A stretch of DNA of 64,000 nt from Nitrospira defluvii (GCA_011525625.1 WYAX01000017.1:1-64000), one strand, 5' to 3'. Shown: positions 43,915 through 52,577, numbered from the stretch's first letter. Notes: generated by a model not told the origin, from the sequence alone. Made by a program: numbers and translations.

Positions 43915-44937
43915 TCAGGCCGCATCGGAGGCCTCGCAGACGTAGCGCAGGTACTTGAGCATCCCTCGCGCGTTGGCGAAGGCCGGGTGTTCGGCGATCG
44001 CCTGGTGGGGAAACCAGTCGGTGATGTGTTCGCGCAGGGCCACGGTGCCGCCGCCGACGAACAGCACGCGGTCCAGCTCCACGCCCAGGCCCAGCTGGCG
44101 GCGGGTCTCGGCATGGATGCGCTCGACGACCTCGCGCTTGGCGGTATCGACCAGGGCCGACACGTCGTGGTCGGTGCCCTGCAGACGCACGCTGCCGCGC
44201 TCGACGGCCCGCGCGACCAGGGACTCGCTCAAGGTCTCCAGATCGAAACGCGCCTGGATGCCATCGGCGACTCGCTGCTTCACATCCAGCATCCCGCACT
44301 GCAGGGACCCGGACGAGTTGTGGAGCACACCCTGGTTCTTCACCACCACGTAGTCGGTGGTGCGACCGCCAATGTCCACAATGGCTACGGGGACCGCCAG
44401 ACGCGCCTCGTCCAGCCGGGCCTTGCCGTCGCTTTCGATGATCACGTCGTCGTACCAGGCGGCGAGCGCCTCGGGTACCACTTCGTGAAACGCGATGCCG
44501 GCCGGCAGCGTATCGGTCAGCGGGGTCACAGGGCGTTGGAGGCTGTGGCGTTTGCGCTCGATCGCGGCCTGGCGCTGCTCGCCCGTGGGATGGTAGAAGG
44601 CGCTCACCGGCAGACCGGAGACGGCATGCAGCGTGCGACCCGCGAGCCCCGCCTCCTGCAGGGCGTGCTGGATGATGACACGGTTCAGGCCCGACGCGGG
44701 GTAACCCTCGAAGTGGGTGGGCGCACCCTCCACCGCCCCCACCGAGTAGACGGTGCCCTCGGTTTCGTACTCGAAGATCCGGGGCCGGTCCTGGTGCACC
44801 CAGGTGACACCGGCGCGACCGATGCGGGCGCGCGATGGGGTGACGACCAGGCGGCCGTCCGGGAGCGCCACCTTGGTGTAGGCGTAACCGTCATCGAGTC
44901 CGATGGGGAGGGGAGTCACGGCGGAAGCGTCAGTCAT
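43915..44937 (-). CDS. parM: ParM/StbA-family actin-like segregation protein
   Basis: 340 residues from the ATG at 44937; an ATG at 44949 is alternative. Actin-fold motifs: IGLDDGYAYTKVALPDGR (phosphate 1), VPVAIVDIGGRTTDYVVV (phosphate 2) and LFVGGGTVALREH (adenosine). It forms filaments that push DNA copies apart. Located 47 bases after a small RHH-like gene (44985-45320) that could be its adaptor. Confidence 0.9.
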   Translation of the reverse strand: MTDASAVTPLPIGLDDGYAYTKVALPDGRLVVTPSRARIGRAGVTWVHQDRPRIFEYETEGTVYSVGAVEGAPTHFEGYPASGLNRVIIQHALQEAGLAGRTLHAVSGLPVSAFYHPTGEQRQAAIERKRHSLQRPVTPLTDTLPAGIAFHEVVPEALAAWYDDVIIESDGKARLDEARLAVPVAIVDIGGRTTDYVVVKNQGVLHNSSGSLQCGMLDVKQRVADGIQARFDLETLSESLVARAVERGSVRLQGTDHDVSALVDTAKREVVERIHAETRRQLGLGVELDRVLFVGGGTVALREHITDWFPHQAIAEHPAFANARGMLKYLRYVCEASDAA

Positions 44938-44984
44938 GGGTGCAATCATCCTTAGTGGTGTGGAATCGTCTTGGGGAAACCGTG

Positions 44985-45320
44985 CTAGCCGATCACCTTG
45001 CGTAAGGCCGCGAACGGCTTTGTCGTGTTCTCGGCAACGTGTGTTGTGGGGGTTACGACTGGTATTTCGGGTGCGGGCGGCGGGGCTGCGGCTTCGGTCA
45101 GCCACTGGGTGAAGGCTGTTGGCACTGTGCGCCGGCTTCCCTCGTTCCCCGCGCGCAACAGCTGGCACTCCGCCCGAAAGCCTTGCACCAGCAGATTCCG
45201 TAACCACTCCTGCCGACGGTTGGGCGGAAGGCGTTCCCACCGGTTGAGGAGAATGGCCTCGAGTCCCACGCGCGGATCGAGGTGCACCACGAGTTGGCCT
45301 TTGGTCTGGGTTCGTGCCAC
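44985..45320 (-). CDS. Putative ParR-like adaptor of the ParM system
   Basis: 111 residues. The N terminus has the form of a ribbon-helix-helix: a basic strand LVVHLDPRVGL, then helices LLNRWERLPPNRRQEWLRNLLVQG. The C-terminal 50 residues are Pro/Ala-rich and disordered-looking, as in ParR tails that bind filaments. Immediately upstream of parM in the same direction. The family is not recognised by itself, so the call rests on fold pattern and position. Confidence 0.55.
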   Translation of the reverse strand: MARTQTKGQLVVHLDPRVGLEAILLNRWERLPPNRRQEWLRNLLVQGFRAECQLLRAGNEGSRRTVPTAFTQWLTEAAAPPPAPEIPVVTPTTHVAENTTKPFAALRKVIG

Positions 45321-45400
45321 AAGCTATCGCCCCCACCGCGGTGGAACCGGGAAGCCCCGTGGAGGCGCTGCCGAGGGGTGGTCGAGGGACATTCACAGTC

Positions 45401-46186
45401 CTAACCGTTGTCGTCCGAGTACGCCGCCGGTCGCGGTGCCGTCGATGGTGGTTTGCCATCACCGGTGGATGTCTTTCGGGGAAAAAGAGGCGCGAGTCGC
45501 TCGCCACGGAGCACCGCCTCGGGGAGTTCCCCCATCGCCTGTCGGGCGCGGTCGCGTTTCGCCTCGTCGCTACGCAGGGTGGCGCGATCGATCTCCAGGC
45601 TGCGATACCCCTGCGCGATGGCGAAGGTGGAGCGCATCGTCTTGCCGCCCGAATGGATCAGGGTTCGGGCGAAGGTGTTGTCCAACAGCCCGATGTGATG
45701 GGCGGTCAGGATAGCGCGGACCAGGGTGTCGAACTCGGCGAGCAGTTGGGCACCGCGATAGGCGTAGGGATTGGCGAACTGCAGATGCACGCGATGGGGA
45801 CGCTCGGAATCCGCGACGCTCACCTCCAGGCCCGGCTGGTCGGCGAGGCGTCGTGCGACCTGCGTCTGCCAGGCGCGGATCAGCTGGCCGCCCTGCTCGA
45901 TGGCCTCGTGGATCTTGATCAGCCACCAATCGGCATAGGGGTCATCGCGACGCGCTGCCTGCCAGATCACCCGCAGCCGATCGGCAAAGCCGACCAATCC
46001 AATGATGGCCGGTTTTTGGGCGCTGCCGTTGCGACCGCGGATGAGTTGCTGGGCCTGGCGGGTCTGGACCGTCAGGGCGACCCGTCCGCGCAGCGCCCCG
46101 GGACCGGCTTCGGGTGGCAACGGGTGGGGATCTGGTGGGTTGACCCGTGGGACGTGGCTCGTTTCGAAATGTCGGGGGCTCGTCAT
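45401..46186 (-). CDS. Integrating conjugative element protein, PFL_4669 family (TIGR03761)
   Basis: 261 residues from the ATG at 46186. Diagnostic block: GRVALTVQTRQAQQLIRGRNG, IIGLVGFADRLRVIWQAARRDDPYADWWL (in parts) and MRSTFAIAQGYRSLEIDRATL. A conserved member of the PFGI-1 maintenance module next to the replication gene. Biochemical role unknown; a role in replication or partitioning is usually proposed. Confidence 0.88.
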   Translation of the reverse strand: MTSPRHFETSHVPRVNPPDPHPLPPEAGPGALRGRVALTVQTRQAQQLIRGRNGSAQKPAIIGLVGFADRLRVIWQAARRDDPYADWWLIKIHEAIEQGGQLIRAWQTQVARRLADQPGLEVSVADSERPHRVHLQFANPYAYRGAQLLAEFDTLVRAILTAHHIGLLDNTFARTLIHSGGKTMRSTFAIAQGYRSLEIDRATLRSDEAKRDRARQAMGELPEAVLRGERLAPLFPRKTSTGDGKPPSTAPRPAAYSDDNG

Positions 46187-46300
46187 GGGAGACTCGTCGC
46201 TGAAATCGATGCGCCCCATCAATCCACAGCTGGGCGAGCGAACCAAGGCGATAACCCGTCACGACGCGACGCGGTTTTTTTGAGACCTATCGGTGGGAGA

Positions 46301-46331
46301 AGCCAGGTGCTCACACTGTGAGCACCTGGCT
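46301..46331. repeat. 31-base palindrome with core GTGCTCACA-C-TGTGAGCAC
   Basis: Perfect symmetry of 15 bases each side of a single central base (46316). The core matches the palindrome at 40324-40342, and partly 39422-39432. It lies in the gap between the TIGR03761 and STY4528-type genes. Candidate binding site for ParB or another dimeric regulator. Confidence 0.75.
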
Positions 46332-46337
46332 CCGACG

Positions 46338-47624
46338 TCATTTGGGCGGTGATGGACGGGTAGGATCAGCCTTGGATGGCGGCTGGAGTGCCTTGCGAAC
46401 CTCGGCGATCTGCTGTCTGCCGGTCTCCCGAGAGCGGCGCTTCTGCAAATCGTTGGTCGCTGTACTGTGACTTGCAGCGGAATTTGATGATTTACGGCCC
46501 GCCCGAGCACGCTCGAGACGCTCTTCCCGTACGCGAATGCCGAGGTTGGGCACGAACTGGCCCTTGCGGGCGGCCTGACAGAGATAATTCAGGAAGCGAA
46601 TCTCGTCGTACACGGGCTTCATGCCCTTTTGCTCCGATCGAAACCGCCCCTCGAGTTCATCCAGGATGGCTTGACGGTCTGCTGCCGGCACGATGTCGAG
46701 ATAGCGATCTGCCAAATCTCGCTGGTTGTCACTCAGGCGGCGCGGATAGACCAGCGATGGCTCCCCTGCTCTGCCCCCTTCAATTTTTGTGTCGCCCGTT
46801 GTTGTAGTAGTTGTTTTTTTATTATTACTACAACTACTACTACGGACCCTCAAATTTTGAGGGTGCAAATTTTGTGGGTGCCCATTTCGGGATGGCGATT
46901 CCACCGCCGTTAAATTTTGGTCCCGGTGATCCGCGCCCGTTCCCCCCCTAAAATTCTGCAACCGGGGGATAAGCGCGGCGTCGAAGGCGAAGTAGCGCCC
47001 TGGCGTATCGGACTGGAGGGCGTCTACGGCCTGCACTCGCCGCTCGATGGGGTGCTCGGGCGCACACAGGTCGCGACCGGCGAGGATATCGGCATCGAGG
47101 GTGTCAAGGACGCCTTGGGCGACCTGGCGTACACCGGCGTGGTGATGGCTCAGCGAGGTCTGCACGAGCGCCATGTAATCGGGATCGAGATGCAGCGCAT
47201 CCGCCAGGGGCAGCGGTTCGTCGTGCAGCGCATAGGCGTTGCCCCGAAACCGCCCGCTCTTCGCCCGCAACCGGGCACACAGGGTGAGCCAGCGGGTGAT
47301 GCGCAAAATGGTGATGGCCCGCGAGACCGTGGTGGTAGACGCCACGTTGGCGGCCTGGGCGATGGTCTCGAAGGTGGGAAACGCCGTCGTGCCGCCCGTC
47401 TCCGCGGCCTGCATCATGATCACCATCCACACTACCTTGTCTACTGGTTCGAGGACCGGGTCGCGGACCATGAGCGCTGGAAAGGCGTGGTGGCGGTTCC
47501 CCAGGAACAGCAGGGAGTCACCCGGCGCCTGGTCACCCGACGCCAGGGTGTGGGCGATGGTCGCCTGAATCAGCGCATCCAGCGCCTCGGTTTCGGGGCG
47601 GACGCGGTGGGGTGCCTCATCCAT
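46338..47624 (-). CDS. STY4528-family ICE/pathogenicity-island replication protein
   Basis: 428 residues from the ATG at 47624 (MDEAPHRVRPETEALD). The N-terminal half has a winged-helix-like segment (FPTFETIAQAANVASTTTVSRAI). A low-complexity linker (NNKKTTTTTTGDTK) is followed by a C-terminal domain with LSDNQRDLADRYLD and LNYLCQAARKGQF. This layout resembles phage-type initiators such as lambda O. DNA repeats (HPQNL coding units) lie inside the gene, so it may bind its own sequence. Part of the PFGI-1 module. Confidence 0.8.
   Translation of the reverse strand: MDEAPHRVRPETEALDALIQATIAHTLASGDQAPGDSLLFLGNRHHAFPALMVRDPVLEPVDKVVWMVIMMQAAETGGTTAFPTFETIAQAANVASTTTVSRAITILRITRWLTLCARLRAKSGRFRGNAYALHDEPLPLADALHLDPDYMALVQTSLSHHHAGVRQVAQGVLDTLDADILAGRDLCAPEHPIERRVQAVDALQSDTPGRYFAFDAALIPRLQNFRGGTGADHRDQNLTAVESPSRNGHPQNLHPQNLRVRSSSCSNNKKTTTTTTGDTKIEGGRAGEPSLVYPRRLSDNQRDLADRYLDIVPAADRQAILDELEGRFRSEQKGMKPVYDEIRFLNYLCQAARKGQFVPNLGIRVREERLERARAGRKSSNSAASHSTATNDLQKRRSRETGRQQIAEVRKALQPPSKADPTRPSPPK
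46804..46840. repeat. Inverted repeat inside the replication gene
   Basis: GTAGTAGTTGT (46804-46814) and ACAACTACTAC (46830-46840) pair perfectly over 11 bases around an AT-rich loop. It encodes the Asn/Lys/Thr linker. The AT-rich core next to repeats could serve as an unwinding element. Confidence 0.6.
46851..46895. repeat. Tandem 15-bp iteron-like repeats in the replication gene
   Basis: CAAATTTTGAGGGTG (46851-46865), CAAATTTTGTGGGTG (46866-46880) and a degenerate unit (46881-46895). Two further AAATTTTGG / AAAATTCTG sequences are at 46911-46920 and 46949-46958. The first copy also forms the small palindrome CCCTCAAA-T-TTTGAGGG. Candidate replication-initiator binding sites. Confidence 0.65.
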
Positions 47625-48225
47625 CCGCGCACAGCGGCCCCGACGTGGTGCGATCCGGCGGGTCGCTGAGATCGCCGTAGTCGCACCACCGTTGGATGAG
47701 GATCCAGACCGCGCGGAGCGGTATATCGGTCTCACGATGCAAGGCGAGATAGTCCGGCGCGGACAATGTGGGAGCCTCGTCGTGGGCGCACTGGCGCGTC
47801 CAGGCGTGCCACAGGGTGTGAGTGCTCTCCTCGTCGAGTTCCGGAGGACGGCCCACCGAGGGGCTTACGGCCAGGCTGCGCCGCAACCGGGTGTACTCGC
47901 GGCAGCCCATGCCGAACAGCGTCTGCATCATCTCCAGGGGGGCATCGGCCGCGATCAGTGTCTGCTGCAACTCCTCGGACTCGCGCTGACGGCGCAGGTG
48001 CTCGATCATCGGCCAGTACACCTCACGGTTGAGCGCAATGTCGAGGCAGTGGGCGCGCAGGGTATCGATACGGTAGAGATCGGCGAGGTTCATTTCGCGC
48101 AAGGGCTCGATCTCGCGCGGACCGAAATTCATGTCCCGCAAGGCTGCGTGATCGCCCTCGGCGAGACAGCGGATCGCGTATCGCAGGATGCTGGTCACCA
48201 ACTCGGATTCCTTGGTTCCGTTCAT
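47617..48225 (-). CDS. DUF2857-domain ICE protein
   Basis: 202 residues from the ATG at 48225. Family pattern: YAIRCLAEGDHAALRDMNFGPREIEPLREM, LEMMQTLFGMGCREYTRLRR (in parts) and PPELDEESTHTLWHAW. Helical, probably DNA-associated, always between parB and the STY4528 gene in this ICE class. It overlaps the start of the STY4528-type gene by eight bases and lies two bases after parB. Function not established. Confidence 0.85.
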   Translation of the reverse strand: MNGTKESELVTSILRYAIRCLAEGDHAALRDMNFGPREIEPLREMNLADLYRIDTLRAHCLDIALNREVYWPMIEHLRRQRESEELQQTLIAADAPLEMMQTLFGMGCREYTRLRRSLAVSPSVGRPPELDEESTHTLWHAWTRQCAHDEAPTLSAPDYLALHRETDIPLRAVWILIQRWCDYGDLSDPPDRTTSGPLCADG

Positions 48226-48227
48226 CG

Positions 48228-49778
48228 TCAGCCCTCCCACAGTGGGGTGTGGGTATCGGCGGCAATCCGGTGAATGCGTCGATAGGTGGTCATCAGCTCC
48301 ACCAGGTCCTGCCAGTCGGGTTCGCTGAGGGTGCGCCACAGCCGGTAGCCGGTGTGGCCTGGATCCAGCGTCCAGACGCTGTTGAAAAGCAGCCCCGCGT
48401 CCTGGTGTTCCAACGCACGCCGCAGGACGGTGTCCTTGGCCAGCAGGGGCACGATCGCCTCCAGGGGCGCCACGGTCATCTCCGCACACGCCGCCAACTG
48501 CCACCACAGCAGAGAGATCTCGCTCAGGGCGTCGGGATCCAGTTGATCGGCCAGGGCCGCATCCGGCACATCGCGGGCGATAAATCCCAGGCCCTGGTCC
48601 GTCAGGGGCGCTATCAATTCACCCAGACCGTTGCGTTCAGCCAAGCCCGCCGCGAGGGTCGCGGCCCGTGCGCGCAACGAGGCGAGATCGTTGCGCAGGA
48701 TCTTGTCGCCAACGGCAACCGGTTCGACGGTGGGTGAATCTTCCTCCGCTTGAGATTGCGGTGGGTGTCGGGGTATCGAGGGTTCCACCTCGGCGGTGAG
48801 TTCGTCGATCGGATCCACGACGAGTGTGTCGGGCGGAGAAATGCTGCGCGCGGCATGTGAGCGATCGCCGGTCGGTGATGGCCCGGCAGCGTCGGTTGCC
48901 GTGTCGGCGGATTCCGACTCGATCACGGTAGGTTGGGATTTCGTGGCGCTGGGTGGATGGCCGGCCAGGCGGGCGTCCAACTCGAGACGAATCGTGTGGA
49001 GGTTGACCTCCAGGGCCTCGGCCATCTCGGTTTCCAACGCTCCGCGCAGCAGATCCAAATCCCAGTCGGGCCCGTCGTAGCGGCGGCAAAGTGTTTCGAA
49101 CACCGTGTCAAACGCCGCATCGTCGCCCAGTCCCCGCGCTTTCCAGAGTGTGCGCACCGTACGTTCCAGCTGGCGGATGCGATCAACCTGTGGTCGACCG
49201 AGACCGCCGTAGAGCGCCTGTGGCAGGACGGGTAACAAGGTCTGCACGGCGTAGGCCATCGGCGAGAGCAATCCGGGACTGGCGCTGTAACCGCGTTCTT
49301 TCAGCAGCACCTGCAGTTGGCGTTGCGAAAGCGCCTGGGTGCCCAACTCCTTTTCTAGAAGCTGTTTGAGATCGAACACGGCTTGCGCGCGGTCGATGAA
49401 GGTGAGATCGGCGCGCAGATCGTTCTCGCGCAGGTGTGCGAGCAGTACGTCGGATTCGCATTGCCAGGGCTTGACGAGACACGGAAGGTGATAAAACGCC
49501 GCGTCGCCGGTCTCGGCGTAGAGCTCTTTGATGGCACGCAGGCGCGTGTTGCCGCCGGCGTAGGTCATATAGTCGGTATCCCCGGGACGTTGCGTCACGA
49601 CCAGCGGCTGGTCCAACCCCTGCGCACGGATGGAGGCCTTGATGCGCAGAAACTCCGGATTCTCGCTACGCCGAGGATTGTGATCGTAGGTGCGGATCCG
49701 GTCGACGGGTATCTTGAGCGACGATTCCGCGGTTTCCTGCATAGCGACAATGGCGTTGCGATGGCTGTTGGTGCTCAT
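48228..49778 (-). CDS. parB: ParB-family protein, PFGI-1 class (TIGR03764)
   Basis: 516 residues. The N-terminal ParB domain has IPVDRIRTYDHNPRRSENPEF, QGLDQPLVVTQRPGD and GGNTRLRAIKEL in place of the usual GERRxRA. A helix-turn-helix region follows (LSQRQLQVLLKERGYSASPGLLS). The C-terminal half is long and disordered or acidic (residues about 290-370). No ParA gene is seen nearby. It may act in partition and in controlling transfer genes. Confidence 0.88.
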   Translation of the reverse strand: MSTNSHRNAIVAMQETAESSLKIPVDRIRTYDHNPRRSENPEFLRIKASIRAQGLDQPLVVTQRPGDTDYMTYAGGNTRLRAIKELYAETGDAAFYHLPCLVKPWQCESDVLLAHLRENDLRADLTFIDRAQAVFDLKQLLEKELGTQALSQRQLQVLLKERGYSASPGLLSPMAYAVQTLLPVLPQALYGGLGRPQVDRIRQLERTVRTLWKARGLGDDAAFDTVFETLCRRYDGPDWDLDLLRGALETEMAEALEVNLHTIRLELDARLAGHPPSATKSQPTVIESESADTATDAAGPSPTGDRSHAARSISPPDTLVVDPIDELTAEVEPSIPRHPPQSQAEEDSPTVEPVAVGDKILRNDLASLRARAATLAAGLAERNGLGELIAPLTDQGLGFIARDVPDAALADQLDPDALSEISLLWWQLAACAEMTVAPLEAIVPLLAKDTVLRRALEHQDAGLLFNSVWTLDPGHTGYRLWRTLSEPDWQDLVELMTTYRRIHRIAADTHTPLWEG

Positions 49779-50089
49779 GGGCGTTGGCCCGATCGCGCGC
49801 GCCGGGCACGCTGGCGCGGCTTGACGTGCGGCTTGGTTCGCCTCTTGTGCGTCGCCCCATCACCTTGATCGATAATCTCGGCGACCCGGCGCGCCTCGAA
49901 AAAGAGGCGCCTTCCTACTTGGCGGCGGCTCTGGGCCAGCGCTTCGGTGAGGGGTTGACGCTGGCGTGAGATTGCCATCCGCAGGGCATCGGGGGTGCTG
50001 TGCATCACTTCGGCCAGATGCTCCAGGGTCAACAGTGGGCCGTAGTGCGTCAGCAGGTAGTGATAGGTGTCCGAGTGGGACTCGGTCAT
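49775..50089 (-). CDS. Small helix-turn-helix protein upstream of parB
   Basis: 104 residues from the ATG at 50089. The segment LTLEHLAEVMHSTPDALRMAISRQRQPLTEA looks like a DNA-binding helix-turn-helix of the AlpA/excisionase size class; the tail is very basic (KRRTKPHVKPRQRARRARSGQR). Overlaps the parB start by four bases. Likely a regulator or DNA-bending protein of the maintenance module; family not recognised with certainty. Confidence 0.6.
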   Translation of the reverse strand: MTESHSDTYHYLLTHYGPLLTLEHLAEVMHSTPDALRMAISRQRQPLTEALAQSRRQVGRRLFFEARRVAEIIDQGDGATHKRRTKPHVKPRQRARRARSGQRP

Positions 50090-50235
50090 ACGCTGTGCTC
50101 CCGGGTTGGCAGAATTGCAGTGAAGCGTAGCCGGCGGGAGCGGGTTTATTAACGCCGAATGCACGCGTGTGGACCGGTGCTTTCCGTATCGATAATGGGG
50201 CGGTGTCGGGTCTATGAGGGGATTTGTCGTGTTGA

Positions 50236-50895
50236 CTACAAAGCGCCGGTTCCGCAGCCCTCCACCATCGGATCCAATCCGTAGCGCGTCGCGATCAGGC
50301 CGAGTTGGGCATCGGTGGTGACGCTGAGCTTTTGTCGAATACTGCGTCGGTGGTGTTCGACGGTCTTGCCCGCAAGTGACAGGGTCTGCGAGATCTCGGT
50401 GGCGGTCATGCCACGGAGCATCAATAATAAAACATCCATCTCGCGATCGCTGAGTCTGTCGATGGGGCTTGCTTCGCGGTGCAGATGATCCAATGTGATA
50501 CGTTGTGCCAGGGTGGCATCCACGTAGTGCTGGTCGGTGTAGACCTGGCGGATGGCGTGCACCACCTCGTCGAACGCGGCGCATTTGGTGAGAAATCCCC
50601 GGGCGCCCGCCTCGATGGCACGGGTGGCGATGCCGGCGTCATCCATCGAAGTGAGCACGATCACTCGTGTCTGCGGCAGTTGCCGTCGCAGGCGACGGGT
50701 CACCTCGAGACCCGAGATCCCGGGCAGCTTGATGTCGATCAGCGCGACATTGGGCGTTGTGGCGTGGGCGAGCTTGAGGGCGGCTTCGCCGCTTTCGGCC
50801 TCCCCCACTACGGTCATGTCTTCTGCCGCGTTGCAAACCCCCGCCAACAGGGTCCGGATCATTCCCTGGTCATCAGCAAGCAGGATAGTAATCAT
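50236..50895 (-). CDS. NarL/FixJ-type response regulator
   Basis: 219 residues. Receiver domain with LLADDQGM (acidic pair), ALIDIKLPGISG (phospho-acceptor Asp) and VLTSMDDAG; then a LuxR-type helix-turn-helix with LSDREMDVLLLMLRGMTATEISQTLSLAGKTVEHHRRSI (in parts). Overlaps the HDOD gene by four bases. No sensor kinase is in the window, so it must be served by a host kinase or act without phosphorylation. Confidence 0.9.
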   Translation of the reverse strand: MITILLADDQGMIRTLLAGVCNAAEDMTVVGEAESGEAALKLAHATTPNVALIDIKLPGISGLEVTRRLRRQLPQTRVIVLTSMDDAGIATRAIEAGARGFLTKCAAFDEVVHAIRQVYTDQHYVDATLAQRITLDHLHREASPIDRLSDREMDVLLLMLRGMTATEISQTLSLAGKTVEHHRRSIRQKLSVTTDAQLGLIATRYGLDPMVEGCGTGAL

Positions 50896-51677
50896 TGCAG
50901 GTACTCCGAAAAGAGCTGCTGATAGCTCTGGTAAAGTGCTTGTGCATCGACGCCGATCTGATCACCATCCAGTGCCTCTAGCGCCGCTGTCGTGGCAGGT
51001 GACAGCGCCTCATTGGCCAACTCATTGGCGGCAGCGACGATGGCTTCGGATGTTGTGAGCGCGTCGTGCACCACATGGTGTCGCCCAACACAGGTCGAGA
51101 TCACCTCGGGGAAACACCACAACCGGAACAATTGCTCGCCGGCCTCAGCATGCGTGAAGCCCAGTTGCTCCACCTCGGCCTCCAACAGCGGTATTCCTTC
51201 ATCGGTCCTGGCTAGGACCTGAGCGTATTCGGCGGGCGCCTGGCGCAGGAGCAGTAGCTTGCCGACATCGTGCAGGAGACCGCACATCCAAAGCGGTGCC
51301 ACGCAGGTGGCAGGATCGGACTCGGAGAGGACACGGCTAAAGCACGCGGTACGCAGGCTGTGCTCCCAAAAGGCGCTTAGGCTGAGCTGCGCTTCGGAGA
51401 TGCCGTGAAAACAGTTCACCACCTCGGTGGTGACGACGAGCGCAGCTACATCCACTGCACCCACGCGTAACACGGCATTGCGTACCGTCGCCACGGGGGA
51501 CTGGGGGTAGAAAGCGGAATTCGCCAAGCGTAACAGACGCGCCGACAGCGCCGTATCCGACTCGATGATCTTGGCGATCTCCGCAGCGCCACCGTGATCC
51601 AACACCTGGTAGAGCTCGAGCACGACCGGTGCCGGACTGGGTAGTCTGACATTTTGCAGCAGGCTACCGATATCCAT
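50892..51677 (-). CDS. HDOD-domain protein
   Basis: 261 residues. HDOD domain with LPSPAPVVLELYQVLDHGG, LSARLLRLANSAFY, VRNAVLRVG and LWMCGLLHDVGKLLLLRQ. HDOD proteins lack phosphodiesterase activity in most cases and work in signalling, often with response regulators and with CsrA/Gac pathways. Nine bases after the XRE gene and coupled to the response regulator. Confidence 0.88.
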   Translation of the reverse strand: MDIGSLLQNVRLPSPAPVVLELYQVLDHGGAAEIAKIIESDTALSARLLRLANSAFYPQSPVATVRNAVLRVGAVDVAALVVTTEVVNCFHGISEAQLSLSAFWEHSLRTACFSRVLSESDPATCVAPLWMCGLLHDVGKLLLLRQAPAEYAQVLARTDEGIPLLEAEVEQLGFTHAEAGEQLFRLWCFPEVISTCVGRHHVVHDALTTSEAIVAAANELANEALSPATTAALEALDGDQIGVDAQALYQSYQQLFSEYLQ

Positions 51678-51686
51678 GCCTCTCCC

Positions 51687-52061
51687 TTAAATCCCTAGCA
51701 GTCGATCCACTTCCCTGCGCCTGTCTCCGGATACCTTGAGATAGGCTTGCTGGACGGCGACCAGCCGATCGGCGTAGGCCGCCAGCTCCTCCGGGTTGTG
51801 CAGCAGCTGTGGCGCTTCTGTGAGCGCCTCGGCGACGGCGAAGAGCCCCACGGTACTGGTGCCCAACAACGCAGCTATCCGCTCCAGGTGGCGCGGATGG
51901 AGTCCTCCGGGTAATCCCCGCTCGGTGCGCGAGAGATTCGCCGCCGATACCCCCACCAGGCGGGCCGTTTCCTCCAGGGATAGGCCGCGATACTCGCGAA
52001 GCGCCCGCAGCACGCTTCCCATGGGGGAATCCCCTACCGTTTGTTTACTCCTTGGACTCAT
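51687..52061 (-). CDS. XRE-family regulator of the HDOD operon
   Basis: 124 residues. Helix-turn-helix at about 18-75 (LREYRGLSLEETARLVGVSAANLSRTERG in parts) and a helical C terminus. First gene of the HTH/HDOD/response-regulator operon. A perfect palindrome lies just upstream (52076-52092), the likely operator. A second ATG at 52022 exists but lacks a ribosome site. Confidence 0.85.
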   Translation of the reverse strand: MSPRSKQTVGDSPMGSVLRALREYRGLSLEETARLVGVSAANLSRTERGLPGGLHPRHLERIAALLGTSTVGLFAVAEALTEAPQLLHNPEELAAYADRLVAVQQAYLKVSGDRRREVDRLLGI

Positions 52062-52075
52062 TCTTATCGAGTAGC

Positions 52076-52092
52076 CTTGTAATTATTACAAG
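52076..52092. promoter_or_regulatory. Perfect 17-base palindrome before the XRE gene
   Basis: CTTGTAAT-T-ATTACAAG, 14 bases before the XRE start. Fits dimer binding and autoregulation. Confidence 0.65.
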
Positions 52093-52577
52093 TTTATTGA
52101 ATATTTTGCAACCAGAGTGTGCCCGCGGTTTATCGGAAACTTCCGGGGATTGTAGAGGATTGGAGTAAAAAAAGGGTTCGATAGACAAGCAGAATCCACA
52201 AGGATGCGTCCAGAAGACCACCAAATCCCGGTGTGTGGTCTCCCATGAATTCTGATGGCGGTTAATACGCCTCGCTCATGTCCCTAGCTGGAAAATACCG
52301 GCGATTCAAGTGCGAATGCCAGTCGCAATTCGTTCGCTTTCCGGCGTTATTCAGGATCAGCGAGACGCTAGGATGATCCGCACCTGAAGGCACTGCGGAG
52401 TCATTGCGATATACCGAGCGAACTACGACGTTACCGACCAGCAAGACAGTAGTACGCAATTCTCGTGGCGTGGATCACCCGTACTAGGGGTGACCATTAC
52501 AAGAATTGTCACTAGGACCCTTGAGGTGCCGCTGGGCTCAGAAAATACAGAACGATACTAACGATAAAGGATACGTG
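52093..52577. other. Regulatory gap between the HDOD operon and the FlhDC-like genes
   Basis: 485 bases between two diverging operons. No convincing coding frame. It should hold both promoters. AT-rich near 52100-52180 and near the FlhD-like start, where no strong ribosome site is seen (GATAAAGGATACGTG before the ATG). Confidence 0.4.

Noticed and set aside
43816-44955. Long 379-residue frame opposite parM
   Set aside because: It is antisense to the clear parM coding sequence and arises from its GC-rich codon pattern.
46301-46331. Intrinsic terminator for the replication gene
   Set aside because: The stem is long, but it has a one-base loop region, no T run after it, and its core recurs near 40.3 kb, so a protein-binding site is more likely.
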